The notes below the pieces were generated by a model that did no database searches, was not told where the DNA came from, and saw only the letters and a program-made list of their open reading frames with translations. Of a stretch of DNA of 64,000 nt, positions 57,238 through 64,000 are shown piece after piece. A program made the translations under genes and the position numbers. This stretch comes from Elusimicrobia bacterium RIFCSPLOWO2_02_FULL_39_32. GTDB taxonomy: Bacteria; Elusimicrobiota; Elusimicrobia; 2-02-FULL-39-32. The stretch spans positions 179,696 through 243,695 of the forward strand of contig MGUU01000010.1 of NCBI GenBank assembly GCA_001800135.1. Direction: 5' to 3'. Numbering within the stretch: position 1 is the first letter of the stretch; each line of letters opens with the position of its first letter.

Positions 57238-57551
57238 TAAATTTCATTTTCTAAAGCAACATTCGAGTTTAAGGTTTGCTCTAAGAGTTTAATTAGATCT
57301 TCTTGTTTTTTTTCTTGAGAGTTACTCGAACTGGATTTGTTTTCCCGTTCTTGGAATAGCTCGTCTGCAATGTTTAAAGCCGCTAAAACCGCTATTTTTT
57401 GGGTAGAGACAATATGGGTCATCTGCTGGATCTCTTTCATTTTTTCTTCAATATACCTAGCCAGGGAATTGTAGTAAAGCGCGTCTGAAGGGTTGCCTAA
57501 GATTTCATAGGTTTGGCCAAGAATTATAACTGGAATTTTTTCTTCAATCAT
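57237..57551 (-). CDS. zapA: Cell-division protein ZapA
   Basis: 104 residues. 'VIILGQTYEILGNPSDALYYNSLARYIEEKMKEI' (beta-alpha head) and 'TQKIAVLAALNIADELFQ' (coiled coil) match ZapA, which bundles FtsZ filaments at mid-cell. It follows the small coiled-coil gene after one base. In many bacteria ZapA follows pheT, as here. Confidence 0.9.
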   Translation of the reverse strand: MIEEKIPVIILGQTYEILGNPSDALYYNSLARYIEEKMKEIQQMTHIVSTQKIAVLAALNIADELFQERENKSSSSNSQEKKQEDLIKLLEQTLNSNVALENEI

Positions 57552-57552
57552 T

Positions 57553-57801
57553 TTACAGTTTCATTTTGTGATAGCGTTGGACAAGTTTTTCTAATTTTTG
57601 CTTGATCAGAGCCCGCTCCTCTTTTAGATTGGAGAGCTCTAGCGCAATTTTTCTGACATCTTTATTTTCTGTTTGCAGGAATTCATTTTCTTTAATAAGT
57701 TTATTAATATTTTCTTTAATTTTAACATTTTCTTCCCGGAGCTTTTCAATAAGTTTAACAGCTGTTTTTACTTTCTCTTCTATAATTTCTATTTTATGCA
57801 A
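57553..57801 (-). CDS. Small coiled-coil protein upstream of zapA (ZapB-like)
   Basis: 82 residues, almost wholly heptad-repeat coiled coil (Leu/Ile/Val at a/d positions, e.g. 'ENINKLIKENEFLQTENKDV'), no signal or membrane segment. Its place directly before zapA and its size (ZapB is 81 residues in E. coli) suggest a division-ring partner. Sequence similarity of coiled coils is weak evidence, so the role is inferred from position. Confidence 0.6.
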   Translation of the reverse strand: MHKIEIIEEKVKTAVKLIEKLREENVKIKENINKLIKENEFLQTENKDVRKIALELSNLKEERALIKQKLEKLVQRYHKMKL

Positions 57802-57814
57802 AGAAAGTTCCTTT

Positions 57815-60244
57815 TTATTTTTCCCTTAAACCAGCTCCAAATTTTAGTTTAAGCCGTTCAACTATTTTTTCTCTTAAAATATTGGCAGTTTCATCTTTGA
57901 GGGTTTCTTGGGGGTGCCTAAAAGTTAAACTAAAACTAATGCTTTTTTGGTCAGGGAATTTGGGATCCGTGTAAATATCAAAAGGAATGAGTGTTTCCAG
58001 CAGCTCTCCGCCTGAATTTTTAATCTCTTCTTTAATCTCCTCCCACAATATTTTTTCATTGATCCAGATTGAGCAATCTCTTTTAATGGCCGGGGTGCGA
58101 AGAACTGGCAATATTTTTTTATCAGATTTAAATGAGCTTAAGAGCGTTTCTAAATCAATTTCAAAGAGAGCGACTTGGTTTTCAGAGCCAAGTTCTTTCA
58201 AATTTTTTGGGTGCATCATCCCAAGAATGCCAATTTTTTCAAAGGGCTTACCAAGATTTAAATTAAAAGAAGAAGATGGATGCAGGGGAAAATGAGAGAA
58301 GACAGAGGTTTCTTTATTTTCTTCTAACCTAGTTTCTTTTATCTGAATCTGTTCATTGAAAAATGCGTTTAAGTTTTCTAAAACTCCCTTGATCCAGAAA
58401 AAGTCAATGGTTTCATTGGATTTTGATTTCCACCAAGCATACTGGCTCTTGCCAGAAGCAATTGCAGCTAGATGCAGTCTTTCTTTTATCTCCCCATTAG
58501 ATTTTTGAAATACCTTTCCAATTTCAAAAAATCTCAGATCTTTTTTTTGATAAGACAGGTTTAGTTTTAAATTTTTAAGAAGTTCTGCCAAGAGATTGGG
58601 ACGCAGGAACATCTGTTCTTCTGCCAGCGGGTTTTCAATTTTTATAAGCTGATTTTCTTCAAAAAACTCGCAATCTTTTTTTGAGACAAAACCAATATTA
58701 TAGGATTCATAAAAACCTAAAGAGGTCAATATTTTTCGCAAGTCCTTTAAAACTTCAGAAGTCTGGTTCAGTTCAGAGCTGGTTTGAGATTCAGACAAAT
58801 TTAATTGGAACTTGTTGCCATGGGAAGGGACAGTAGAATATCCTTTTAACCGTATCAGCTCTTCAATAAAATCTATTTCAGAGTTAAGGTCTAAACGCCA
58901 AGTTGGACAGCGCACCTCAAGCTCTTCTTTATTTAAGGATTGAACCGGTATCGCCAATCTTTTTAAGAGTTTTTCCGCTTCGGAATTAGGAAGTTCCACT
59001 CCCAATTTTTTTTTAATTTGGCTGCTTTTCAATGTCCACGCTCTTGTTGCTTGTGGTTCTGGGCAGGTGTCATAGAAGTGAGAAATTTTGCCTTTAGCAG
59101 TTTCACTTATTTTTTGAGCTGCTTTTAAGCTCCCCATAGAACTAGACCAATGGCTGACCCCTCTTTCGAAGCGATAGGAGGATTCAGAGCCAAGCCCACA
59201 TTTTTTTCTTGCTGCCCGAACCAATCGTTTTTCAAAGATTGCGCTTTCCAAAAGAATGTTTTTTGTTTGGCACGTTACCGCGCAATCTTCGCCCCCCATG
59301 ATCCCGGCAATCGCCACAGCTTTTTTTTCATCCGCAATCACTAAAATTTCCGGATCCAAAGAATATTCTTTTCCATCTAAAGCTAAAATTTTTTCATTTT
59401 GTTTAGCTCTGCGAACAGTTATTTTTTCCCCTTCTAGCATATCCGCGTCAAACGCGTGCAGCGGCTGCCCGATTTCTAGCAGAATCGCATTGGTGATGTC
59501 AACAATATTATTGATTGGACGTATCCCGCAGCGAAAGAGACGCTGTTGTAATTTTAAGGGAGAAGATTGAATCTGGACTCCACATATTTTCCTTGCGATA
59601 TAGCGCGGGCAATCTACCTCATTTTCAATTTTTACAGTAAAACGCGGATAGGATTCTTCTTTAAAAGAGAAAGAAGAAAAAGGAAATTCTAAATCAAGCG
59701 CCGCAGCCAGCTCGCGCGCAATTCCTGCATGGGAAAGGCAGTCTGGACGGTTAGGAGTTATTTCTAGATCTAGAATAGTGTCTTTAAAAACGATTAGTTT
59801 TTCTGCTTGGGTTCCACTTTTTTCTTCGCCTTCCAGATAAGTTAGCCCTGAATGATCTTCCCCAATTCCTAATTCTTTTAAAGAAAGGAGCATCCCTGGA
59901 GATGGTACCCCGCGGATCACTGACTCTTTGATTTTTTCTCCATTGAAGAGCTGCGCCCCTACTTTTGCCCAAAATACTTTTTTGCCTTTAATTAGATTAG
60001 GAGCTCCGCAAACCACATTTTGAACTTCTTTGTCGTCTCTTACCTCCACGATTTTTAGGCGATCCGCATTAGGATGGGGCAGGATATTTAGAATTTCAGC
60101 TATGACAATGCCTGTACAAGGAGAATACTCTTCAGAATTGGAAACCTCAAAACCAAGCTCTAGCAAAAGATTCTTAAGGTCTCTTAAGGAAAGATTAATT
60201 TTTTGATTGAGTATTTCTTCCAGCCAGTTTAAAGATATTTTCAT
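57815..60244 (-). CDS. pheT: Phenylalanyl-tRNA synthetase beta subunit
   Basis: 809 residues. N-terminal tRNA-binding OB domain (about 40-150, 'VIAEILNILPHPNADRLKIVEV'), B3/B4 editing domain, B5, catalytic-like core and C-terminal FDX-ACB anticodon domain ('PAIKRDCSIWINEKI ... ISFSLTFRHPQETLKDE'). It forms the alpha2beta2 enzyme with PheS encoded 42 bases upstream. The start codon lies in a 25-base repeat shared with 4344-4368 and has no SD. Confidence 0.97.
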   Translation of the reverse strand: MKISLNWLEEILNQKINLSLRDLKNLLLELGFEVSNSEEYSPCTGIVIAEILNILPHPNADRLKIVEVRDDKEVQNVVCGAPNLIKGKKVFWAKVGAQLFNGEKIKESVIRGVPSPGMLLSLKELGIGEDHSGLTYLEGEEKSGTQAEKLIVFKDTILDLEITPNRPDCLSHAGIARELAAALDLEFPFSSFSFKEESYPRFTVKIENEVDCPRYIARKICGVQIQSSPLKLQQRLFRCGIRPINNIVDITNAILLEIGQPLHAFDADMLEGEKITVRRAKQNEKILALDGKEYSLDPEILVIADEKKAVAIAGIMGGEDCAVTCQTKNILLESAIFEKRLVRAARKKCGLGSESSYRFERGVSHWSSSMGSLKAAQKISETAKGKISHFYDTCPEPQATRAWTLKSSQIKKKLGVELPNSEAEKLLKRLAIPVQSLNKEELEVRCPTWRLDLNSEIDFIEELIRLKGYSTVPSHGNKFQLNLSESQTSSELNQTSEVLKDLRKILTSLGFYESYNIGFVSKKDCEFFEENQLIKIENPLAEEQMFLRPNLLAELLKNLKLNLSYQKKDLRFFEIGKVFQKSNGEIKERLHLAAIASGKSQYAWWKSKSNETIDFFWIKGVLENLNAFFNEQIQIKETRLEENKETSVFSHFPLHPSSSFNLNLGKPFEKIGILGMMHPKNLKELGSENQVALFEIDLETLLSSFKSDKKILPVLRTPAIKRDCSIWINEKILWEEIKEEIKNSGGELLETLIPFDIYTDPKFPDQKSISFSLTFRHPQETLKDETANILREKIVERLKLKFGAGLREK

Positions 60245-60266
60245 TTTCTAATGTAAGTTTCGGGTT
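60242..60266. repeat. 25-base dispersed repeat, copy 2 (over the pheT start)
   Basis: 24 of 25 bases equal 4344-4368. On the minus strand it runs from AACCCGAAACTT to the pheT start ATG. It may act as the pheT translation-initiation region or be a remnant of a repeat. Confidence 0.6.
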
Positions 60267-60286
60267 AAAGGACAAAGGTTTGTCAT

Positions 60287-61321
60287 TTAAAATTGTGAGA
60301 GAAAAGCGATATGATTTTCATAGAAAAGACGCATGTCGCTAATCCCATATTTTAACATTGCGATTCTTTCAATCCCAATACCAAAGGCAAAGCCGGTATA
60401 TTGATTTGGGTCAATGTTTACAGCTTTAAACACATTGGGATGAACCATGCCTGCTCCCAGCATTTCAATCCAACCCGTTCCTTTGCATACCGGACAATTT
60501 GATTTTTGGGATTTACAGATAGTGCAGGAAATGTCTATTTCCGCGCCAGGCTCTACAAAAGGAAAATAAGAGGGTCTAAAACGGCTCTTAATTTCTTTGC
60601 CAAAAAGTTTTTTATTGAAGAATTCTAAAGTGCCTTTAAGATCAGCAAAAGAGATGTTTTCATCCACAGCTAAACCTTCCACCTGATGGAAAACCGCAGA
60701 ATGTGTGGCATCAATTGCCTCATGCCTAAAAACTCTTCCCGGAGCAACAATGCGAATGGGAGGGGATTGTTTTTTCATGACGCGGATTTGAACAGGGGAG
60801 GTGTGGGTTCGTAAAAGTAAGTTTTCTCCTGCGATGTAAAAGGTATCGTGCATGTCTCTTGCCGGGTGTTCTTCTGGAATATTCAGAGCTCCAAAATTAT
60901 TTTCATCTGTTTCAATTTCTGGTCCATGGACAGAAGAAAATCCAATTTCTGAAAAGATTTTTAAGACTTCATCCAAAACAAGAGTTAAAGGATGTGTTTT
61001 ACCTAAATAAAATGGAAGAGAGGGCAATGTCCAGTCTGGTTTTTTTTGGGTTAAGGTTTGCTCAAGTTTTGTTTCTTCTAGCTTTAAGGTTTTTTCTTTA
61101 ATTAGAAGATCAATTTTTTCTTTAGTTAAGTTTAATGCTTTGCCAAATTGCTGTTTTTCAAGAGGTGCTAGGTTCTTAAGATCTTCTAAGGCTTGGTTAA
61201 AGATTCCTTTTTTTCCAAAAGTTTCTTTGCGGAGTTCTTCCAAAGCTGTTAAATCATTGGTTTTTTCAAGCGTTTCAATGATTTTTTTTTCCAGATCATT
61301 TAGTCGATAGATTTTTTCCAT
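60287..61321 (-). CDS. pheS: Phenylalanyl-tRNA synthetase alpha subunit
   Basis: 344 residues. N-terminal coiled coil (1-85), then the class II core with 'HPARDMHDTFYI', 'VFRHEAIDATHSAVFHQVEGL' and motif 3 'FAFGIGIERIAMLKYGI'. The segment 'CTICKSQKSNCPVCKGTGWIEMLGAGMV' carries four cysteines, a zinc-type knuckle found in part of the family. It charges tRNA-Phe together with PheT. Confidence 0.97.
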   Translation of the reverse strand: MEKIYRLNDLEKKIIETLEKTNDLTALEELRKETFGKKGIFNQALEDLKNLAPLEKQQFGKALNLTKEKIDLLIKEKTLKLEETKLEQTLTQKKPDWTLPSLPFYLGKTHPLTLVLDEVLKIFSEIGFSSVHGPEIETDENNFGALNIPEEHPARDMHDTFYIAGENLLLRTHTSPVQIRVMKKQSPPIRIVAPGRVFRHEAIDATHSAVFHQVEGLAVDENISFADLKGTLEFFNKKLFGKEIKSRFRPSYFPFVEPGAEIDISCTICKSQKSNCPVCKGTGWIEMLGAGMVHPNVFKAVNIDPNQYTGFAFGIGIERIAMLKYGISDMRLFYENHIAFLSQF

Positions 61322-61469
61322 ACTTTTTTATGGATGGGAAAGTTTTAGAATTGAATGTGAGTTAAAAATCTGAATCTTGCACAACCTTTTTATAAGCGCA
61401 AAATTCGGTTAAATCTAAATTTTTTAATTTTATAGAAAAAATTTTAAAATTCGTTTTTAAATTTGAACT

Positions 61470-61820
61470 TTAAAGCGCTGCTTTGGCTTTTTGCGCAATT
61501 TGTTCAAAAACCGGAATATCTTTTAAAGCAAGCTCAGCCAGCATTTTACGGTTTAAGCCAATATTCGCTTTTTTCAAACCTCGCACGAATTGTGAATAAG
61601 AAAGCCCAAACATTCTTGCGGCTGCATTTAGCCTGATAATCCAAAGCGACCTAAATTCTCCTTTTCGATCTTTGCGGTCTCGATATGCATATTGCAGAGA
61701 TCGTTCCACTTGTTGGAGCGCTTGTCTCCAACGGTTATTGCGGTTCGAATAATATCCTTTTGAAATTCGAAAAAGTTTCTTTTTTCTTTGTCTGGTATAA
61801 ACGCCGCTTTTTACACGCAT
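61470..61820 (-). CDS. rplT: 50S ribosomal protein L20
   Basis: 116 residues. 'RQRKKKLFRISKGYYSNRNNRWRQALQQVERSLQYAYRDRKDRKGEFRSLWIIRLNAAAR' is diagnostic. L20 binds 23S rRNA early in assembly and in many bacteria represses its own operon through the infC-rpmI mRNA. It ends the infC-rpmI-rplT unit; 148 AT-rich bases separate it from pheS, where no clear promoter or terminator was seen. Confidence 0.98.
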   Translation of the reverse strand: MRVKSGVYTRQRKKKLFRISKGYYSNRNNRWRQALQQVERSLQYAYRDRKDRKGEFRSLWIIRLNAAARMFGLSYSQFVRGLKKANIGLNRKMLAELALKDIPVFEQIAQKAKAAL

Positions 61821-61832
61821 AATAAACCTTTA

Positions 61833-62030
61833 TTAATGATAAGGGAGCATTTTTTTAATAAGACTTGTCTCTTGCTTTTGAAGATACCCGGCTTTACGCA
61901 AGAAACGGCCTCTTTTAGAAGACATCCCAGCTAAAAGATGCCTTGCTCCAGCTTTTTTATATTTTACTTTTAAATTGGCTGTAAATCTGAATCTTTTTTT
62001 AGCGCCGCTGTGATTTTTTAGTTTTGGCAT
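61833..62030 (-). CDS. rpmI: 50S ribosomal protein L35
   Basis: 65 residues. 'MPKLKNHSGAKKRFRFTANLKVKYKKAGARHLLAGMSSKRGRFLRK' matches L35. It sits 5 bases after infC and 12 before rplT, the standard order. Confidence 0.97.
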   Translation of the reverse strand: MPKLKNHSGAKKRFRFTANLKVKYKKAGARHLLAGMSSKRGRFLRKAGYLQKQETSLIKKMLPYH

Positions 62031-62035
62031 AAATT

Positions 62036-62551
62036 TTATCTTTTGGGAGCGATCAAAACAGACATCCTATTGCCTTCAATTTGAGCCTCTTGTTCTAATG
62101 TGAATTTGGAATCTAAACTTTCTTTGAATTTATTTAGCAGCTCTATCCCAAGATTCCGATGCTCCATTTCTCTTCCTCTAAATACAACTGTAACCTTTAT
62201 TTTAAATTTGTGGGTCAGGAACTCTTTGGTATGATTAATTTTTGTAAATAAATCATGCTCCGAAATCCTAGGGTGAAGCCTAATCTCTTTAACTAAACCC
62301 GCTTTTTGGTGCTTTCTTGATTCTTTAATCCGTTTTTCCCGTTCATACCGATATTTGGAAAAATCTGCAATTTTAGCAACTGGCGGGTTTGCATTTGGCG
62401 CTAGTTCTAGAAGATCTTTGCCTCGGGCTTGAGCTAAGGAAAGTGCTTCAGCCAATGATTTAATGCCCAATTGGGTGCCATCTTCATCAATCAGCCTCAA
62501 TTCACGCGCGCGAATTTCTTCGTTGATGCGCGGTTCTAGACTTTTAGAGAT
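62036..62551 (-). CDS. infC: Translation initiation factor IF-3, ATC start
   Basis: 171 residues when started at ATC 62551. The first standard start in frame is TTG 62500, but the conserved IF-3 N-terminus PRINEEIRARELRLIDEDG lies upstream of it and in frame. An in-frame TGA ends the frame three codons before ATC. GAGGTGA lies seven bases before the ATC. Non-AUG starts (AUU, AUC, AUA) are the hallmark of infC, because IF-3 rejects them and so controls its own synthesis. The C-terminal 'TVVFRGREMEHRNLGIELLNKF' is standard. Confidence 0.9.
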   Translation of the reverse strand: MSKSLEPRINEEIRARELRLIDEDGTQLGIKSLAEALSLAQARGKDLLELAPNANPPVAKIADFSKYRYEREKRIKESRKHQKAGLVKEIRLHPRISEHDLFTKINHTKEFLTHKFKIKVTVVFRGREMEHRNLGIELLNKFKESLDSKFTLEQEAQIEGNRMSVLIAPKR

Positions 62552-62618
62552 TTTCTTTCACCTCAAATGTTTTAATTCTTTTTAGTTCCTCCTGCTTTTT
62601 AAATTCAAAAGAGTAACA

Positions 62619-62647
62619 ATTTTATATCTTTTTACTGAAAAAAGCAA
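62619..62647 (-). promoter_or_regulatory. infC-rpmI-rplT promoter
   Basis: TTGCTT (62642-62647), 17-base spacer, TAAAAT (62619-62624), in the 132-base gap after thrS. The leader is about 60 bases and contains a second strong SD-like AGGAGG (about 62589) about 30 bases before the infC one. That site has no clear start codon at good spacing. Confidence 0.5.
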
Positions 62648-62683
62648 TAAGCCAAAGGTTTTACTTAGAAATTTTTGTGAGAT

Positions 62684-64000
62684 TTATTTTAGCTTATCTC
62701 TTTCTTTTATCTCTTTTTTAACACGTTCCAGGAATTGTTCTAAATTTAAAACTCCCAAATTAGTTCCATCTTGTTTGCGCAGAGATACGGTTTGATCTTT
62801 ATTTTCTTTTTCCCCCACAATTAAAAGATAGGGAATTTTTTGCATGCTCGCTTCCCTGATCTTATAACTTATTTTTTCTGAACGATCATCACATTCTACT
62901 CTTAAACCTTCTTCTTTTAATTTTTTAACTATGGTTTGAGCGTAGGGGATTTGTTGTTCCGTGATGGGTAGGACTGTGCTCTGCACCGGGCTTAACCAAA
63001 GAGGGAATAGTCCGGCATAATGTTCAATTAAAATGCCAATAAAACGTTCCAGACTTCCTAAAAGAGCCCGATGTACCATGACACAAGTACTTTCTTTACC
63101 AGAGCTATCTCTGTAAGTCACATTAAATTTTTGCGGCAGGTTAAAATCCACTTGCACTGTGGAACACTGCCATTGGCGATTGAGGCAATCCCGGATTTTA
63201 AGGTCAATTTTTGGCCCATAAAAAACTCCTTCTCCGGGATCAATCTCATATGGAAGGTTTAAAGAGCCAAGCGCGTTTTTCAAAGCAAGCTCTGCTTTAT
63301 CCCAATTTTCTTCTGTGCCGCTAAACTTTTCTGGCCGGGTTGAGAGTTTAATATCATAATCGTGGAAGCCAAAATTCTTTAATATTTGAAGCATGAGTTT
63401 TAAAATCTGGATACACTCTTCCTCAATTTGGGAGATGGTACAGAAAATATGCGCATCGTCTTGCGTAAATCCGCGCACGCGCAAAAGTCCGTGCATGACC
63501 CCGCTTCTTTCATAGCGATAGACAGTGCCAAATTCCGCCAAGCGGATCGGCAAATCCCTATAGGAACGGAGTTTACTTTTATAGATAAGAATATGTCCTG
63601 GACAGTTCATGGGCTTTAGAATAAAAGGCTGGTTTTCTATTTCTATGGGAGGAAACATATTTTCCCTGTAATAATCCCAATGGCCTGAAGTTTTCCATAA
63701 ATCCAATCGAGCCACATGAGGAGTATAAACAAAGGAATATCCTGCTTCTTTTAAAGTTGCCTTAAGATCATTTTCAATGGTTTCTCGAATCAATGCTCCT
63801 TTAGGGTGCCAGAAGATAATGCCAGAACCAGCGGACTCATGTTGAATGGAGAAAAGATCCAAGCGTTCTCCTAATTCTCGATGGTCCCTTTTTTTCGCCT
63901 CTTCTAATCTTTTAAGATAGGAGTCCAGCTCTTCTTTAGTGGTCCAGACTGTGCCATAAATTCTTTGCAGCCTTTCCCGATGTTCATCCCCTCTCCAATA
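62684..64000 (-). CDS. thrS: Threonyl-tRNA synthetase (partial, N-terminus beyond window)
   Basis: The frame is open to the right edge; 438 codons are seen. The visible part begins in the late N2/catalytic junction ('YWRGDEHRERLQRIYGTVWTTKEELDSYLKRLEEAKKRDHREL'), then the class II core with zinc ligands in 'KPMNCPGHILIY', motif 2 'EFGTVYRYERSGVMHGLLRVRGFTQDDAHIF', motif 3 'HRALLGSLERFIGILIEHYAG' and a complete anticodon-binding domain. The TGS and editing domains would lie outside. thrS-infC-rpmI-rplT-pheST is the classical order. Confidence 0.97.
   Translation of the reverse strand, partial: YWRGDEHRERLQRIYGTVWTTKEELDSYLKRLEEAKKRDHRELGERLDLFSIQHESAGSGIIFWHPKGALIRETIENDLKATLKEAGYSFVYTPHVARLDLWKTSGHWDYYRENMFPPIEIENQPFILKPMNCPGHILIYKSKLRSYRDLPIRLAEFGTVYRYERSGVMHGLLRVRGFTQDDAHIFCTISQIEEECIQILKLMLQILKNFGFHDYDIKLSTRPEKFSGTEENWDKAELALKNALGSLNLPYEIDPGEGVFYGPKIDLKIRDCLNRQWQCSTVQVDFNLPQKFNVTYRDSSGKESTCVMVHRALLGSLERFIGILIEHYAGLFPLWLSPVQSTVLPITEQQIPYAQTIVKKLKEEGLRVECDDRSEKISYKIREASMQKIPYLLIVGEKENKDQTVSLRKQDGTNLGVLNLEQFLERVKKEIKERDKLK

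Noticed and set aside
61322..61469. Promoter or terminator between rplT and pheS
   Set aside because: Only AT-rich DNA with a poor TTGCGC-17-AAGATT match; not enough to call.
62585..62600. Leader peptide behind the upstream AGGAGG in the infC leader
   Set aside because: No ATG, GTG or TTG lies at workable spacing; only an ATT in another frame, so no gene is called.
62552..62683. T-box or L20 pseudoknot regulator between thrS and infC
   Set aside because: No T-box core sequence was seen, and the L20-binding pseudoknot cannot be supported by eye in this short AT-rich leader.
1..64000. CRISPR array, prophage or insertion sequence
   Set aside because: No regularly spaced repeats, transposase, integrase or phage structural genes were seen on either strand.

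Overview
The window is an AT-rich bacterial chromosome segment, almost fully coding and mostly on the minus strand. No mobile element, CRISPR array, rRNA or tRNA gene was found. LolCD, LptE, Lnt and a PorV-like beta-barrel point to a two-membrane (Gram-negative) cell. The Hsp100 protein is of the ClpC type. A PorV-family protein sits beside a giant secreted protein with a FlgD-like C-terminus. Together these suggest an uncultured lineage such as Omnitrophota or Elusimicrobiota. That placement is inference, since no marker phylogeny was possible.

Layout, left to right. (1) 1-9.3 kb: a partial AsmA-like envelope protein, clpC, ilvE, lolD, lolC, lysS and a stand-alone receiver protein. (2) 9.5-22.3 kb: an FAD oxidoreductase on the plus strand faces a minus-strand surface-glycan block. 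That block holds two DegT aminotransferases, two sugar epimerases, a GmhA-like isomerase, a reversed-order HldE-like kinase/nucleotidyltransferase, a small membrane hydrolase-like protein, a B12-radical SAM enzyme, a family 2 glycosyltransferase and a TPP-dependent E1 alpha/beta pair. (3) 22.3-37.9 kb: housekeeping genes, namely prfB (with its programmed frameshift), lnt, secA, csp, ogt, slt, a short uvrC, murJ, rpsT, holA, lptE, leuS and trxB. (4) 37.9-49.9 kb: a three-gene envelope operon encoding a 3037-residue secreted multidomain protein, a PorV-like protein and a FecR-domain protein. (5) 50-64 kb: a long minus-strand run thrS (partial)-infC-rpmI-rplT-pheS-pheT-coiled coil-zapA-rarA-MTHFS-xseA-xseB-ispA-dxs-tlyA.

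Three corrections to simple ORF calling matter. prfB is one 381-residue protein read through a +1 frameshift at an in-frame TGA. infC starts at an ATC codon 17 codons upstream of the first usual start. The left edge carries an open minus-strand gene that runs off the window, and thrS is cut by the right edge.

Several sigma70-like promoters can be read directly. At rpsT, leuS and the FAD oxidoreductase the -10 box lies only 8-10 bases before the start codon, which implies leaderless mRNAs. Intergenic spaces carry hairpin repeats and a recurring AACCCGAA octamer that the gene content does not explain. The most promising leads for new biology are the giant protein/PorV/FecR operon and the E1 pair inside the glycan locus.
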